DNA from: Rachicladosporium sp. CCFEE 5018
Taxonomy: Eukaryota > Ascomycota > Dothideomycetes > Cladosporiales > Cladosporiaceae
NCBI GenBank assembly: GCA_002077045.2
Contig: KZ111140.1
Coordinates: 1,730,791-1,794,790, forward strand
Length of the DNA: 64,000 nucleotides
Reading direction: 5' to 3'
In this document: positions 41,887 through 52,134 of the stretch, in pieces
Layout: the number at the start of each line of letters is the position of its first letter
Numbering within the stretch: the stretch's first letter is position 1
Translations under genes and position numbers: made by a program
The notes under the pieces: model-generated
Database searches by the model: none
Told to the model about the DNA's origin: nothing
What the model saw: the letters and a program-made list of their open reading frames with translations, nothing else

Positions 41887-43365
41887 CTAAGCCAAACCCA
41901 CGCTCGCCATAGACCTCCGCCAAATCTCACTACCCATAGCCCGTCTAGTCCCTGCAGTCCGGCTAGCAGCGTCCTTATTCTCCGCGGCTCGTCTAAGGAG
42001 GTAGTTCAGACATTGCTCCATAGTCCCCCAGTTCGTGGCTTTGAACACCCTCTCGCTTTGTTCCTTCTCACTGTCGCCTTTGTTCGAAGCGATCAACGAC
42101 ATGGATACTTCGTCTGCCATGCCTTGCAGCTGAGCAAAGACCAAAGGCGTGTGAGGTGTGGAGGAAGCACTCTGAGATTTGCGGAGAGATTGCGCGAGGT
42201 TGACAGTCTCAGCGTTGTGCGTCGCTAGCATGACGTTTGTCTCTGGCCAGGCCGTTGTCGGGAAGGAGGAATCGAATGGTCGGAGAACATCGTTATACTT
42301 CCGTTCGATGAGCGCAGACATGATGCCATTGTAAGCTGCGTGCGTGGCTTCGATGCTAGGTTGGATCAGCTCTCTTGGCTCGGACGATAAGTACGCCCCT
42401 CTGACCAGTTTCGCACAATGAGTGAAGTTCTCCCGTCTCGCGAAGTCCAAATGACGTGCCAAGTGCACAGGAGTCTGGTGTAGATAGCACTGATAGGTGT
42501 TATAGATCACGCCTCGACCCTTGCGGTTGTACTCCCTTTGTAATTTGATCGTCCAGGAATGGTATCCGTCCAGATTCCACGTTTCCTCAGCCGATGGCAA
42601 CAAAGCCAGATCCTTTGCCGCAGCAGCTTTACAGACAGCGTGCATAGCCTCATCCATGATTTTACTCGGCGTCTTTTGCGCTGCACAAAGTCGCAGTGCT
42701 GCTGGTCCCATGCCACTCCACTTCATAGCCACGAAGTCGCCTTCCTGTGCCATTGAGACAGAGTCAAGCATGCCTTTCTTCCATGTCGCAACATCTTCGA
42801 CCTCGTTACCTTCAGCATCCTTGAGTACTTCGAGCGCATACTCTAGAATCACGCCAGCGTAGCCTTGTTCTCGCAGTTCCTGACAGATCTTGCGCACGTC
42901 TGCTGGGTTAGGGCCGACGCAGAACTGCTTGAAGAATGTTTCCAGCAGTATCGCGCGGGCTATGGGGTTGCGTTCGAGGCTGAAGAGGAGAGACTTGCTG
43001 TCTAGCATGTGGCGAAGTATGCTTGAGGAAGCGCCGAGCAGGGCTGGAGATGAGGAGATGGCGGTTATGAGGTAGGTCCGCAGAACCTGAGATAGAGGAA
43101 GAGTGCTGAGGCAAGAGGTTTCGTTGCGTTTCAACGTGGTGCGCGAGCTCGTTCCTGGTGGGTGGACCTGTCCAGTCGTAGGTACTGTCTGTATCGATGG
43201 TAGAATCGCGCTTTGAGAGCCTCCGACCTGAGATGAATGGATTCGTCGCTTTGCTGTTGTATGCTTTCGTCTTTGTGGTATGATCGTTACTGGTGCTACG
43301 GGCGCGTATCTCGTTGATGACTTGACAGCATCGAGAAACACCGGTACTGGCACCACAGGCTTCAT
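41887..43365 (-). CDS. PUT1: Proline dehydrogenase, mitochondrial
   Basis: Single exon; the start at 43365 (MKPVVPVPVFLDAVKSS) gives 492 aa and a basic mitochondrial presequence (IIPQRRKHTTAKRRIHSS). A longer version from ATG 43506 is possible. The FAD-binding barrel follows: LLETFFKQFCVGPN, YAGVILEYALEVL, KWSGMGPAALRL, the core YNTYQCYLHQTP and KLVRGAYLSSEPRE, NVMLATHN and QLQGMADEVS, all typical of PRODH. It oxidises proline to pyrroline-5-carboxylate on the inner mitochondrial membrane, feeding electrons to quinone. The 3' end faces gene B. Confidence 0.9.
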   Translation of the reverse strand: MKPVVPVPVFLDAVKSSTRYAPVAPVTIIPQRRKHTTAKRRIHSSQVGGSQSAILPSIQTVPTTGQVHPPGTSSRTTLKRNETSCLSTLPLSQVLRTYLITAISSSPALLGASSSILRHMLDSKSLLFSLERNPIARAILLETFFKQFCVGPNPADVRKICQELREQGYAGVILEYALEVLKDAEGNEVEDVATWKKGMLDSVSMAQEGDFVAMKWSGMGPAALRLCAAQKTPSKIMDEAMHAVCKAAAAKDLALLPSAEETWNLDGYHSWTIKLQREYNRKGRGVIYNTYQCYLHQTPVHLARHLDFARRENFTHCAKLVRGAYLSSEPRELIQPSIEATHAAYNGIMSALIERKYNDVLRPFDSSFPTTAWPETNVMLATHNAETVNLAQSLRKSQSASSTPHTPLVFAQLQGMADEVSMSLIASNKGDSEKEQSERVFKATNWGTMEQCLNYLLRRAAENKDAASRTAGTRRAMGSEIWRRSMASVGLA

Positions 43366-44206
43366 ATTGAGAGGTCCCTGTATGAACGCGAACGACAGGA
43401 ACTTGGGAGAAGCTGGAGAGGAGAAATTGGGATTGTCGCCACAAAGACAAAGAGAACACTTACGCGTCGATGATATACGTACAGTACCTATCCCAGCATT
43501 CGGCATTCATTAGAGTGAGCACAGCAGAGCCGGCGATTGTCGATGAGCTTATCATCGTTATCTCGCCTTCTGGTGGTCAATGTCAGGAAGAGGACGCGGT
43601 TACGATCGGCTTCTTCTGTGTGACTTCAAGCCCCACCAAAACACCCCCACCATGTGATCGTGCCGTTGTCGGGCACGGGATCTGGCCGGCGTCGGGATGC
43701 CAAGACGCTTTGTTCGTGAACGTCAGCTTGACCGCGACTCGAAGACCGTACGAGATGCGTCCGGTCAAGATACGGCAGCTTGTACATCCTTCTATCTACA
43801 TGGAGCATACCGGTGTAAAAGCTCGCGTCTTGATGGACCACAGACGACAGCTCGCACAATCACAGGCACGGGAGGGGACAGTGATTAGCGGTACGAGTTG
43901 ATCTATACAGTGTTATCTCATCTACACAAGACCTCAACTCATCAGATCCATCATCTCCTTCATTTCCTTTGACTGTCACATCGCTAAGATCTCAGCTCCT
44001 TGAGCTCGACGAGCAAGAGATTGTGTAGTAAGCAGATGTTGTTGATCTAGGCAGACTCTCCCACGCTCAGCCCATTGATGAAGGACTGGAGCGTTTCGAT
44101 CAGATACCCATTTCAGAGAGCCTGCCATTGCCGCATGTGGTGGCAGGAATGTCCGCCGTGTGTTTTGCTGTCTTGCGTAGAGCAACGAGCCAGACAGCAA
44201 TGCATT
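43366..44206. other. Region without recognised gene
   Basis: Upstream of PUT1. Overlapping short frames around 43470-43900 on both strands, none convincing. Confidence 0.45.
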
Positions 44207-44850
44207 TCACGGCGTTTCGATCTCGGGCGTAGCGTTTGAGTCTGTCGCAACCGTGGATGACATCTTGCCCGAAGGCAGATCCATGTTGCTCAGCGTGCTC
44301 AGGCAGCGCACCAGGGGAATGGTATTACAAGCTGAGGATGCGAAGGTGATCTGTTGAAAGCGCATATGCTATGCGAAAATGTGCGCAGGGAATATTTTAG
44401 CCTTGTGTGCAAGATATCCAAAGGACAGACAAAATTGGGAATGAAGCTGCGTCAATTTGATCTTGGGCGTAGCGTTGAAGCCTGTCGCAACTGTGGATGT
44501 GAAAGCGCCCGGAGGCAGATCAAGGTTGCTCAGCGTGCCCAGCCGGAGAAAAGGAGGTATACTGAAGATATGAATCGTCAGAAGAAGAGAAAAAGCTGAC
44601 CTACCAACAACGCATCTGCTATGCGAAAATGTCCGCAGTGAATCTACCGATCTTGCGTGAGAGAAGTCCAAGGAACAGGCAAGAACGGGAAATGAAGCTG
44701 CGTTGATTCGATCTTGGGCTCAGCGTTCAAGTCTATCGCAACCGTGGATGTCAGGATGTCCAAAGGCAGGTCAAGGTTGCTCAGCGCACCCTGTTCTAGG
44801 AAGGTGGACGAGAGGGAGAGTACGAGGAAGAGGACTACGATTCGCATTGG
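44207..44850 (-). repeat. Three diverged tandem copies (about 240-250 bp) of a small peptide ORF
   Basis: The word GATCTTGGGC or a close variant recurs at 44219, 44459 and 44710, and flanking bases align through each unit. On the minus strand every unit encodes the core LSN(L/M)DLP....(T/S)STVA....NA.P(K/E)I. Only the copy nearest 44847 keeps an ATG and signal peptide; the equivalent of the ATG in the middle copy reads CTG. Confidence 0.75.
44644..44847 (-). CDS. Small secreted peptide, intact copy
   Basis: 67 codons, single exon. MRIVVLFLVLSLSSTFLEQ is a clear signal peptide; the mature part is about 48 residues, without cysteines (GALSNLDLPLDILTSTVA, then AEPKIESTQLHFPF). Two decayed copies follow downstream and weaker relatives occur to 46.2 kb. 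Tandem copies of a short secreted ORF are typical of fast-changing secreted peptides; the role is unknown. Small size and lack of homology knowledge keep confidence moderate. Confidence 0.5.
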   Translation of the reverse strand: MRIVVLFLVLSLSSTFLEQGALSNLDLPLDILTSTVAIDLNAEPKIESTQLHFPFLPVPWTSLTQDR

Positions 44851-45464
44851 AGATGCAGATGTCAGCAGTCATTTCAATACCGGCCTGCGTGGCAGTGCCA
44901 TCCAAGGCGGCGTCTGCTATGCTGCTATTCGATCTTCGAACGTCGCCTTCGTGCTCACACGATCCCGATGTGGCAGTGCCTGAAGGCCATCGAGACTGCG
45001 CGGCATGTCCGACTTCCGCATGTGTGAAGTGCGAGGGGACAGAGCAAAGAAAGAAGGGAAGGAAAGCGGACGAGGATCTCGGCATCCGTGAAGAGATTGT
45101 GTTGCACCGACTGCATGTATGCAGGGTATGTCGGCTTCCGAGACTGCGACGCCCTTGTCTGACGACGGAGGCACGACGGAGGCCGACGCACTTGCAAGGC
45201 AATCTGACCATCTTCTGCCATGTCTAAGCTCTGCATTATAGACATTGCAATGCAGCGCAAATTATCGCCAGGTATGTGGTCTCATGGTGGAGATGGAAGT
45301 GGATGAAAGAATCCAAACAGAAAGACTCACTCACACCTGGTGTAGCTTGCATCACCGGGCCCTTCTATGCGGCATGACCAGTGGCTTTGGGCTGTCAGCG
45401 TGCTCAGTAGATCATCGCCACATGCATTGAAGCAAAGGCGATGATCTTACCCGTAGAGCGTGGC
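44851..45464. other. Region without recognised gene
   Basis: Promoter side of the small-peptide ORF, then open frames without support. Confidence 0.4.
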
Positions 45465-46200
45465 TTGGGTCTTTCTCGGGCGCAGCTTGGACGACATGAT
45501 CATGGAGGAGTGACCAGGCCGCGTTCAAAGCCGCACCCTTGCAAACCATGTTCTCAAGGCTTTGTAGTGTCCACGTCTCGACTGGATACCGATGAAGAGC
45601 AAAGAATCGAGTCAATCAGGAAAACGTACTTACCTCATTGCAGCCTGCAATCCCCATTGCGGTGTTGCTTTGGAATGTCCGAGCCAATAAGTGCGTCATA
45701 ACCATGGCACGAAGGTCGGACCACATCCTACTGACAGACTGTGGCGCGACTGAGGTTGTTTTCGGGCACGTTTTGATAGACGACAAGGTCACGGGGAGAT
45801 GACCAGGTCGGCTTCGAGTGTGTGCCCTGGCAAGCGATCTCTTTCGGCTTCATAACGTGCGTACGCTGCTTGGATCACGGCTTCTGAGGCGAAGAGCCGA
45901 ATGGAAATCCTCAGGCGTAGCCCAAATCTCTCTCGGACACGGCTTGAACGTCATGATCATGGAGGAGTGTGATCGTGCCGCCTGCAGTAGTCATTGATAA
46001 GTGTGCCCTTGCAAGCCATTTCGGATGGCTGTGTGTTGTCTGCGCACTTTTAGGAAACGACCGATGAGCTAGAGGTCGGTCACCAACTGATGGCGCGATG
46101 CTGATATAGCTAATTCGATCTTGGGCACAGATTGAACGACACGATCATTGTGTGATCGAGCCGCCGCAGTAGTCATTGGAGTCTGTGCCCTTGCCTGCTT
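45465..46200 (-). repeat. Degenerate repeats, probably related to the peptide array
   Basis: Four segments (near 45466-45560, 45770-45850, 45921-46030 and 46117-46200) share GAACG.CA.GATCAT(GGAGGAGTG), GCCGCC..CAGTAGTCATTG and GTG(T)GCCCTTGCAAGCC. On the minus strand they read variants of LLHDHxVQAxxE or PKIEL. Alignment to the 44.2-44.8 kb units is weak but follows the same order, so I infer one family. Confidence 0.5.
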
Positions 46201-47651
46201 GTCTTGACAGGAGAGCCCTAAGGGCTCGACTTGGTCGGGTGGACTATGAGTGAAGAGGAGAAAGTCAGCGACAGCATCAACGACTCGAGAGTGAGCTGAG
46301 CATGGGTAGGAAAGGTAATATCATCGGAAGGACTGAAATCAGTTATGGCTCGCAGCCAAAACAGCAGCTTTGAAGTGAAGACCGAGGCAGCCACAGAGAC
46401 GGCGTCGTGGTCAGTGGTCGTCGACGACGCGTTGATGTGGCCTTCGCGACGATGGTGAGTATGCTCTGTTCCGCTAGTCAGCTGCGTTCTCTTCGCAATT
46501 GATCGTTTTGCCTTCATTGTCGTGTTGACTGTAGCCGCCCAGGTAAAGCTGCATCGCATGACCACAAGCGAGCAGCCCTTACTGCTGACGGCGAGCGACG
46601 CTCAAGCTTGGAAGTGAGTGGGCTCTGCGTTGATCTTAGAATGGAGGGAAGGAAGAGGAGAATGATACGACGCATGGGACTCAATGAAGAGGCGAAGATC
46701 GATGGGATCCGGAGATGTTGGTGGTGGAAGAGTGAGAGTGAGGAAGCGGAGCGAAGGCGAAGGAATCACAATGAGCGAAGAGCTGAGGCGTTTGGTATTG
46801 TCAAGACCCACGAGGAAGCTCCGTTCGTGCCTGCCAACAACGACGATGATGCCAATGCATGTGATCATCCGCACAAGCGCTACGAGTGTCGACATTCTAG
46901 GCGAGAGGAACGGTATTTGATCATGTCGATCCGAGGGAACGATTGCAGGTACAATTGACAGAGCATAGGGACCGCTGAGTAGTTAATCGGTTGATCGATC
47001 GGTCAATGATGAGCCAAAACAGCGGCAAAAATCGGTCAATGCTACAGCTTGAGAGGGAGACAAAGCACATAGCGCCTGCTGCAGTAGGATCGATAGTTGA
47101 CGGACCTGAGCGTCGCTTCATCTCATTTATACAGCTATCTGTTCCATAGAAGCCACCAGCTCGACGTCGGAGATCAGTAGTGTCTAAGCAGTGGTCAGAC
47201 TTCAAATGTCAACGAAGTCATCACAATGAACGATCGCGAGCAACGTAGTAGACGTCAATCCCACATATCAAATCTACACGCACATTACGATCCGATCGAT
47301 AGGTTCCAAATTTCGAAGCAGCCGCTCATATGCACTGTCACTCCTGATGCTTACCTTGGAAAGGCAGGTGATTCAGCTGGAGAGTCACTATTCTTACGAG
47401 CCCGATATTCCCGCGTACAAGTAGCACTATCACCAGACCAGGCTGAGAGCGGCGACGGCAGATAGTTGAAGAGCGTGCAAGCGAAAATCATGTACGGGGT
47501 CAGCGGGACGACAGAGATGGCATACAGTGGGATAGGCGCAGGGAGCGACCTTACGTGAGCATGCGGGTGGTAAAGCGTTAGGAGCGGAGCTGTACAGTAT
47601 CTCCAACAGGTGCGATATCCACATTCTCACAGTGCCAGCCATTCCACCTCC
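46201..47651. other. Region without recognised gene
   Basis: About 1.4 kb 3' of asparagine synthetase. Minus frames at 46218-46565 and 46602-46895 have no domain; the second ends INAEPTHFQA, faintly like the peptide family. Not called. Confidence 0.4.
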
Positions 47652-49806
47652 TCAAAACTTCCCCTCCGCCGTCGCAACCCCAAACCTCTCCGCGATGACA
47701 ACCCACTCAGCAACCACAAGTGCCGTCCTCATGACCCCGGGATCACCCTTCTCCCCAAATCCCTTTTCAACCAAACCCCCAACCTTAGCCCAGTCCACGA
47801 AGCCCAGCTGCTCCACCTTCTCTTTCGTCATCAGTCCCTTCAACAGCTTATGCAACGGTCCATCTCTAGGCCAAGTCGTAGGCGCAGAGTAAGGATGCTT
47901 CTTCCGCTCGTACAACTCCCTCGTGATAAAAGGCTTAGCCGCCTCACGTAAGATCCACTTCTCGCTGAAGCGCTTCTCCTCGGGCATCCAGCGCAACTTC
48001 ACAGACGGAGGCAGGCCGTTGATGTACTCGGTCAGCTTATGATCGAGCAATGGCGTGCGAGCCTCGATGCTGTGAGCCATCTCTGTGCGGTCGCCGAGAC
48101 AGGTGAGGAAGATATTGGCGAGGTGGCCTTTTGACCAGATGTACATGGCGGAATGCAGTGGGTGCCAGGAATTGAGGATCTTGGCGCGGACTGTGCCATC
48201 AGCGTTGTTGACAATGGTGCGCTGAGGTTCACAGAGGCCGTAAGCCTTGTCGGTCCATGGTGCGAAGACTCGAGGCAGGAAAGCTGCCATGGATGAGATG
48301 GTGGAGATGTTGTTCAGCATCTTACGCGAAACGCTGGCGCCGCGGGCGGAAGTGTCTGCGCCGACTGAGTCGTAGTAGACTTTTGCTGCTGTCTCGGCGA
48401 GGTCGAATTGCTTAAGGCGCTCAGGTTCGGACAGCGTGTTGTGGGCTTCGTAGGCATTATCAGGCTCGCGGAGGTAGTCGTCAAGGTACGATGGGTAGCC
48501 CGCGAAGTGCTCGTCTGCGCCCTCGCCCGTGAGGACGACCTTGTATCCACATTCTTGAGGTACTTCGGACAAGGCGAACTTGCCGACAAAGTTCAGGTCA
48601 GGGTTGTGATGTTCAGCGTGCCAGACTGCGTCTTCGAATCTTTCTGCGAGGGCGGCTTCATTCATGATCTTCTTTTCGTACTTCACGCCAAGCCAGTCTG
48701 CGGTGCGATTTGCGATTGAAGACTCATCGAAGCCGGAACCCTCGTCGAATGCGATGCTGAAGCAGCAGACGCGACTATTAGCCGGCTGTGATCCGAGTGC
48801 GACGCCTTCGGTCTTGACGAGATGCGTGACCATGCCGGCGATGACCGAAGAGTCGATGCCACCAGACAGGTAGATACCGATCGGCACATCTGCCCTCAAG
48901 CGCAACCGAATGGCGTCTAACAGCTTCTCCCTCACACCTTGGATCAGCTCCTCAGGGGTACGCGGGTCCGGTAGATTCTTGTCAGGATATGTCATATCCC
49001 AGTACTGCCTCTGCTCCACATGTCCAAAGGCTGTGCAAGTCAGATAGTGCCCTGGGCGGATCTTGCCGACGCCTGCAAAGATCGTCCGCTCGTCGTGGTT
49101 CCACCCTGCATCCTTCAGACTTCTGACGTCCCATCCCGGCTTCCAGCCAAGCGGAAGGAACGCCTTCATCTCAGCTGCAATGAGCATGCGTTTGCCACCC
49201 TTGCCATCCGGCTGAACAGTCCAGAATAGCGGCTTGATCCCGTAACGATCACGGGCGGCGATAAAGATCTGTTGCTCCTCATCATACAACACGACCGCGA
49301 ACTCCCCACGCAGATAGTGCACAAAGTTGAGGCCATGATGGAGGTACAGGGCAATCACGATTTCGCTGTCGCTGCGACTGCTGAAGACGTAGTCGGTCGT
49401 TGACTCGATCTCCCTGCGAATGCGGTCATAGTCGTAAAATTCGCCATTGACAACAGTATGGATCTTCTTGGCTGGAGAGTGAAAGGGTTGCGCGCCATCG
49501 GGGCTCAGGTCGTTGATGGCGAGGCGGACGTGGCCTAGGGCTACAAGGAAATGATGTTAGTTCTGTCAATGCTTAGAGGTGGAACAGGACGTATACCAGA
49601 GTACCAACTCTGTTGTCGTCGCTGAGCCAATGGCCGCGGGCATCTGGACCGCGATGCTGAATCTTGTCGAGAGACTCATTGAGCTCCGTGACGATCTTCT
49701 TGCGCTCGAGGGTGTGCGTGTCGCCGTTGGTATGGATATGGCCGTTCGCCTGATGATAGGTGGTGTCGTGGCCGCGTAGGGCTAGGATGCAGGAGATGCC
49801 GCACAT
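47652..49806 (-). CDS. asnB-like: Asparagine synthetase (glutamine-hydrolysing)
   Basis: Exons 49806-49605 and 49540-47652 (intron GTACTC..GAACTAAC..TTGTAG), 696 aa. The glutaminase part starts with catalytic Cys2 (MCGISCILAL) and shows QHRGPDARG, LGHVRLAINDLSPDGAQP, VVNGEFYDY and the YLRGEFAVVLYD strand. The synthetase part has the ATP loop LSGGIDSSVIAG and VVLTGEGADEHFAGYP, RTPLLDHKL and an insert before YERKKHPYSAPT. It makes asparagine from aspartate, glutamine and ATP in the cytosol. Yeast Asn1/2 have about 570 residues; the extra length is in the N-terminal loop (a His/Thr-rich insert near residue 18-33) and the C-terminal half, closer to bacterial AsnB. Confidence 0.92.
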
Positions 49807-50516
49807 GGTGGCGATAACGTCCTCGGTGTTGCTGCTGCGTAGGATGCGATGATAGGTATAGTGATGTGTCGAGGTGTTGTGGTAGTGAACCAGCGAAAGT
49901 CCCAACTCAAAGTCCTCAAGCACGCAACCCTCCCAGTGGTAGCAATATCAACACTCCCAGCGTGCCTGCAAGTCGATAGGAAGGCGAAGCCACTCAGGTC
50001 CCGTATGGTCACCGCAACTTCCAGTACCAACTTCTCATCATTCTACTCGTGCCGCTTAAGATATACATCCCACTTATCGATGTCAGTGATGTGGTAAAGA
50101 TAAGATTGCCGCTTTCAAGGCATCAAATACCTCAATGGCCGGCAACTAGTGAGACTAGTTCGAAAGACGTGACGTTCAAAAAGCAGGACCCGCCCCCACG
50201 TCTGCGGGTTTGTGACAAGCTCGACGGCTCAACCGGGCACATGGCAAAGCTTCGATCGCCTATCGCGTTGCCATGCCTGTTTTGGGATGGATGGCAGGGG
50301 ATTGCGTGATAAAACTGGGCCTGATCGATCACGCATGGCATCGGACGGATGACAAGGATCTCGGGATGCGGTGAGAGGAGTTCGACTCTTGACTACATAC
50401 CTATCGCTAACATGTGGTAAAGTAGTGATACAATGAATACATGAGACGCCTTTCCCGTCTAGAACGCCGTCAGAGGAGCAACCGACTCCCGTTCTCTGAC
50501 CAGGTGAAAAGGCTCT
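49807..50516. promoter_or_regulatory. Upstream region of asparagine synthetase
   Basis: About 700 bp. It holds ACTAGT-GAG-ACTAGT (about 50146-50160) and next to it GACGTGACGTTC, which contains a TGACGT CRE-like word. Function of these words is inference. Confidence 0.3.
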
Positions 50517-51548
50517 CTACTTCCTCCGCTGCTGCATGCTCAAGATCTGCACCATCCTTACGAAGATATTGATGAAGTCGAGCTCCAGGCTAATGCTCTC
50601 ATTGACCACATCCTTCGACCGGTACCCTGCCTGTGCTTGTCGTGCGTGTGCGAGGATCTTCTGCACGTCATACAGCGTGAAGCCACAAAATACTGCCAGC
50701 CCACCGTATAGCCAAAGGTTCTGCGTGAAAGCCAGCGACCTCACAGCCGTCACAGGAAGAACCAGCGGCGCAAGTCCAGAGAGTGCTACTACGGCCACGC
50801 CAGCCAGCAGAGGTGCTCCGAGGTATAGGTACTTTTCCTGCTTCGCTGTGGCGCCAACGAACGCAATGGAGCCCATGACGCCCACTGTGTACAGACCGGC
50901 TCGTGCGAGTATAGCAGGCGAGAAGAACAGCATCGGGCTCAGCAGCGCTGCTTGTGTGAGGTTGAAAGCCGTCCATGCCGAGTATTTCACCAGGTAGTTC
51001 TCTGGTCTCGTGTTGTAGCAGATCATCATGCTCCCGATGCTGCCCACCAGTCCGATACCCAGCACAAGCCACGGGTTGGCAGCCATAAGCCTATAGCTCC
51101 ATCCGTTTGTGTGTAGTGCCCGCGCCGCAATTCCAATGATCCCCACACCCAGTCCAGTGTGCAAAAATGTGTCATTCAGGTACTCGCGCTCATATGCTGG
51201 CATCCCGCCATCTTCCCGGGTCTCGCGGTTGAAGATCAGATTCAAAGCTAGAATCGAGCCGCCGAAGATCGCGCCACCGTAAATAAGGCGTTGGGTCAGG
51301 TTGCCCTGCTGGAGAGGATTTACGGGGGCTTGAGTTTGATATGTCCGTCGCGATGACTGGCGAAATGCGCTTTGGAAAGCATTCTGAGTTGTGAGGGTTC
51401 GCAAGGGAGCGATGGACTGTTTCGAGATGGCTTGCTGTACAGGTGCTTGCGCTTGGGTCTGAAAGCTCCGAATGGCGGACTGCGCAAGCTTGGGGGCCTG
51501 TTTGACGGCGGAGGCGAGGGCGAAGGGTCGCCTTAGAATGAACGCCAT
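50517..51548 (-). CDS. Mitochondrial GHITM/TMBIM5-like (Bax-inhibitor family) membrane protein
   Basis: Start chosen at ATG 51548 (MAFILRRPFALASAVKQAPK), which opens an Arg/Lys/Gln-rich mitochondrial presequence; 343 aa. About seven or eight membrane spans follow from residue ~100: LIYGGAIFGGSILALNLIF, DTFLHTGLGVGIIGIAARAL, PWLVLGIGLVGSIGSMMICY, the span after NYLVKYSAWTAFNLTQAALLS, GLYTVGVMGSIAFVGATA, GAPLLAGVAVVALSGLAP, NLWLYGGLAVFCGFTLYDVQ, and the final ESISLELDFINIFVRMVQIL. YDVQKIL and LDFINIF are typical of the UPF0005/Bax-inhibitor-1 family. The mammalian relative acts in cristae structure and inner-membrane cation exchange. Confidence 0.9.
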   Translation of the reverse strand: MAFILRRPFALASAVKQAPKLAQSAIRSFQTQAQAPVQQAISKQSIAPLRTLTTQNAFQSAFRQSSRRTYQTQAPVNPLQQGNLTQRLIYGGAIFGGSILALNLIFNRETREDGGMPAYEREYLNDTFLHTGLGVGIIGIAARALHTNGWSYRLMAANPWLVLGIGLVGSIGSMMICYNTRPENYLVKYSAWTAFNLTQAALLSPMLFFSPAILARAGLYTVGVMGSIAFVGATAKQEKYLYLGAPLLAGVAVVALSGLAPLVLPVTAVRSLAFTQNLWLYGGLAVFCGFTLYDVQKILAHARQAQAGYRSKDVVNESISLELDFINIFVRMVQILSMQQRRK

Positions 51549-52134
51549 GATGAAGGTGTGTCGCAGTGTGTGTACGAGTCTCAATCGAGCTGTAGGTGAG
51601 TTGTGTGATGGCAAAGGCCACGATACTCACGTCACCTTCAAGTCACACGGAAGTGGCGGGTTGCGAGCCGAACGAAGATCATCGAAGATGCCAAGACTTC
51701 GATCATTCACTTCATGTTCCATCTGGTCTCGCTTCATCACACCTGGCTTATTTTACACCATGCATGATACTGATGTTTTCATCACTTGCGCCCAGTACCA
51801 GGTCTAGGTGCCACAGCTTCGAAGAGCACACGCCATAGCCGATGATTCGCCGTCCCTGATCTCCTCGGCCATCGATCACCCGGCCATGGTTTGCGGGGCT
51901 TTGGCATCTGGCGGGGCAATGCAGCTTCAAGAGTCAATGTCTTTACGCGTGAGGATATTCTGACGGACGCGGATATGACTGGTCCTCGAGCAGTTTAGGG
52001 TCTGCCGTTAAGTCTGCTCCCTTCATTGCCTTACTTTCTTTTCTGTCTTGCAAAAGTCTTACCTTTGATCACCTTCACATTTCTTTCAAACTCCCGCCTA
52101 CTTGCGAATCGCTCCTGCACAAACCATAGCGATC
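51549..52134. promoter_or_regulatory. Divergent upstream region of GHITM-like and ILV3-like genes
   Basis: About 590 bp. A TGACTC half-site word (CpcA/Gcn4-like; GAGTCA on this strand near 51931) is present once. No Leu3-type CCGG-N2-CCGG site found. Confidence 0.3.
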
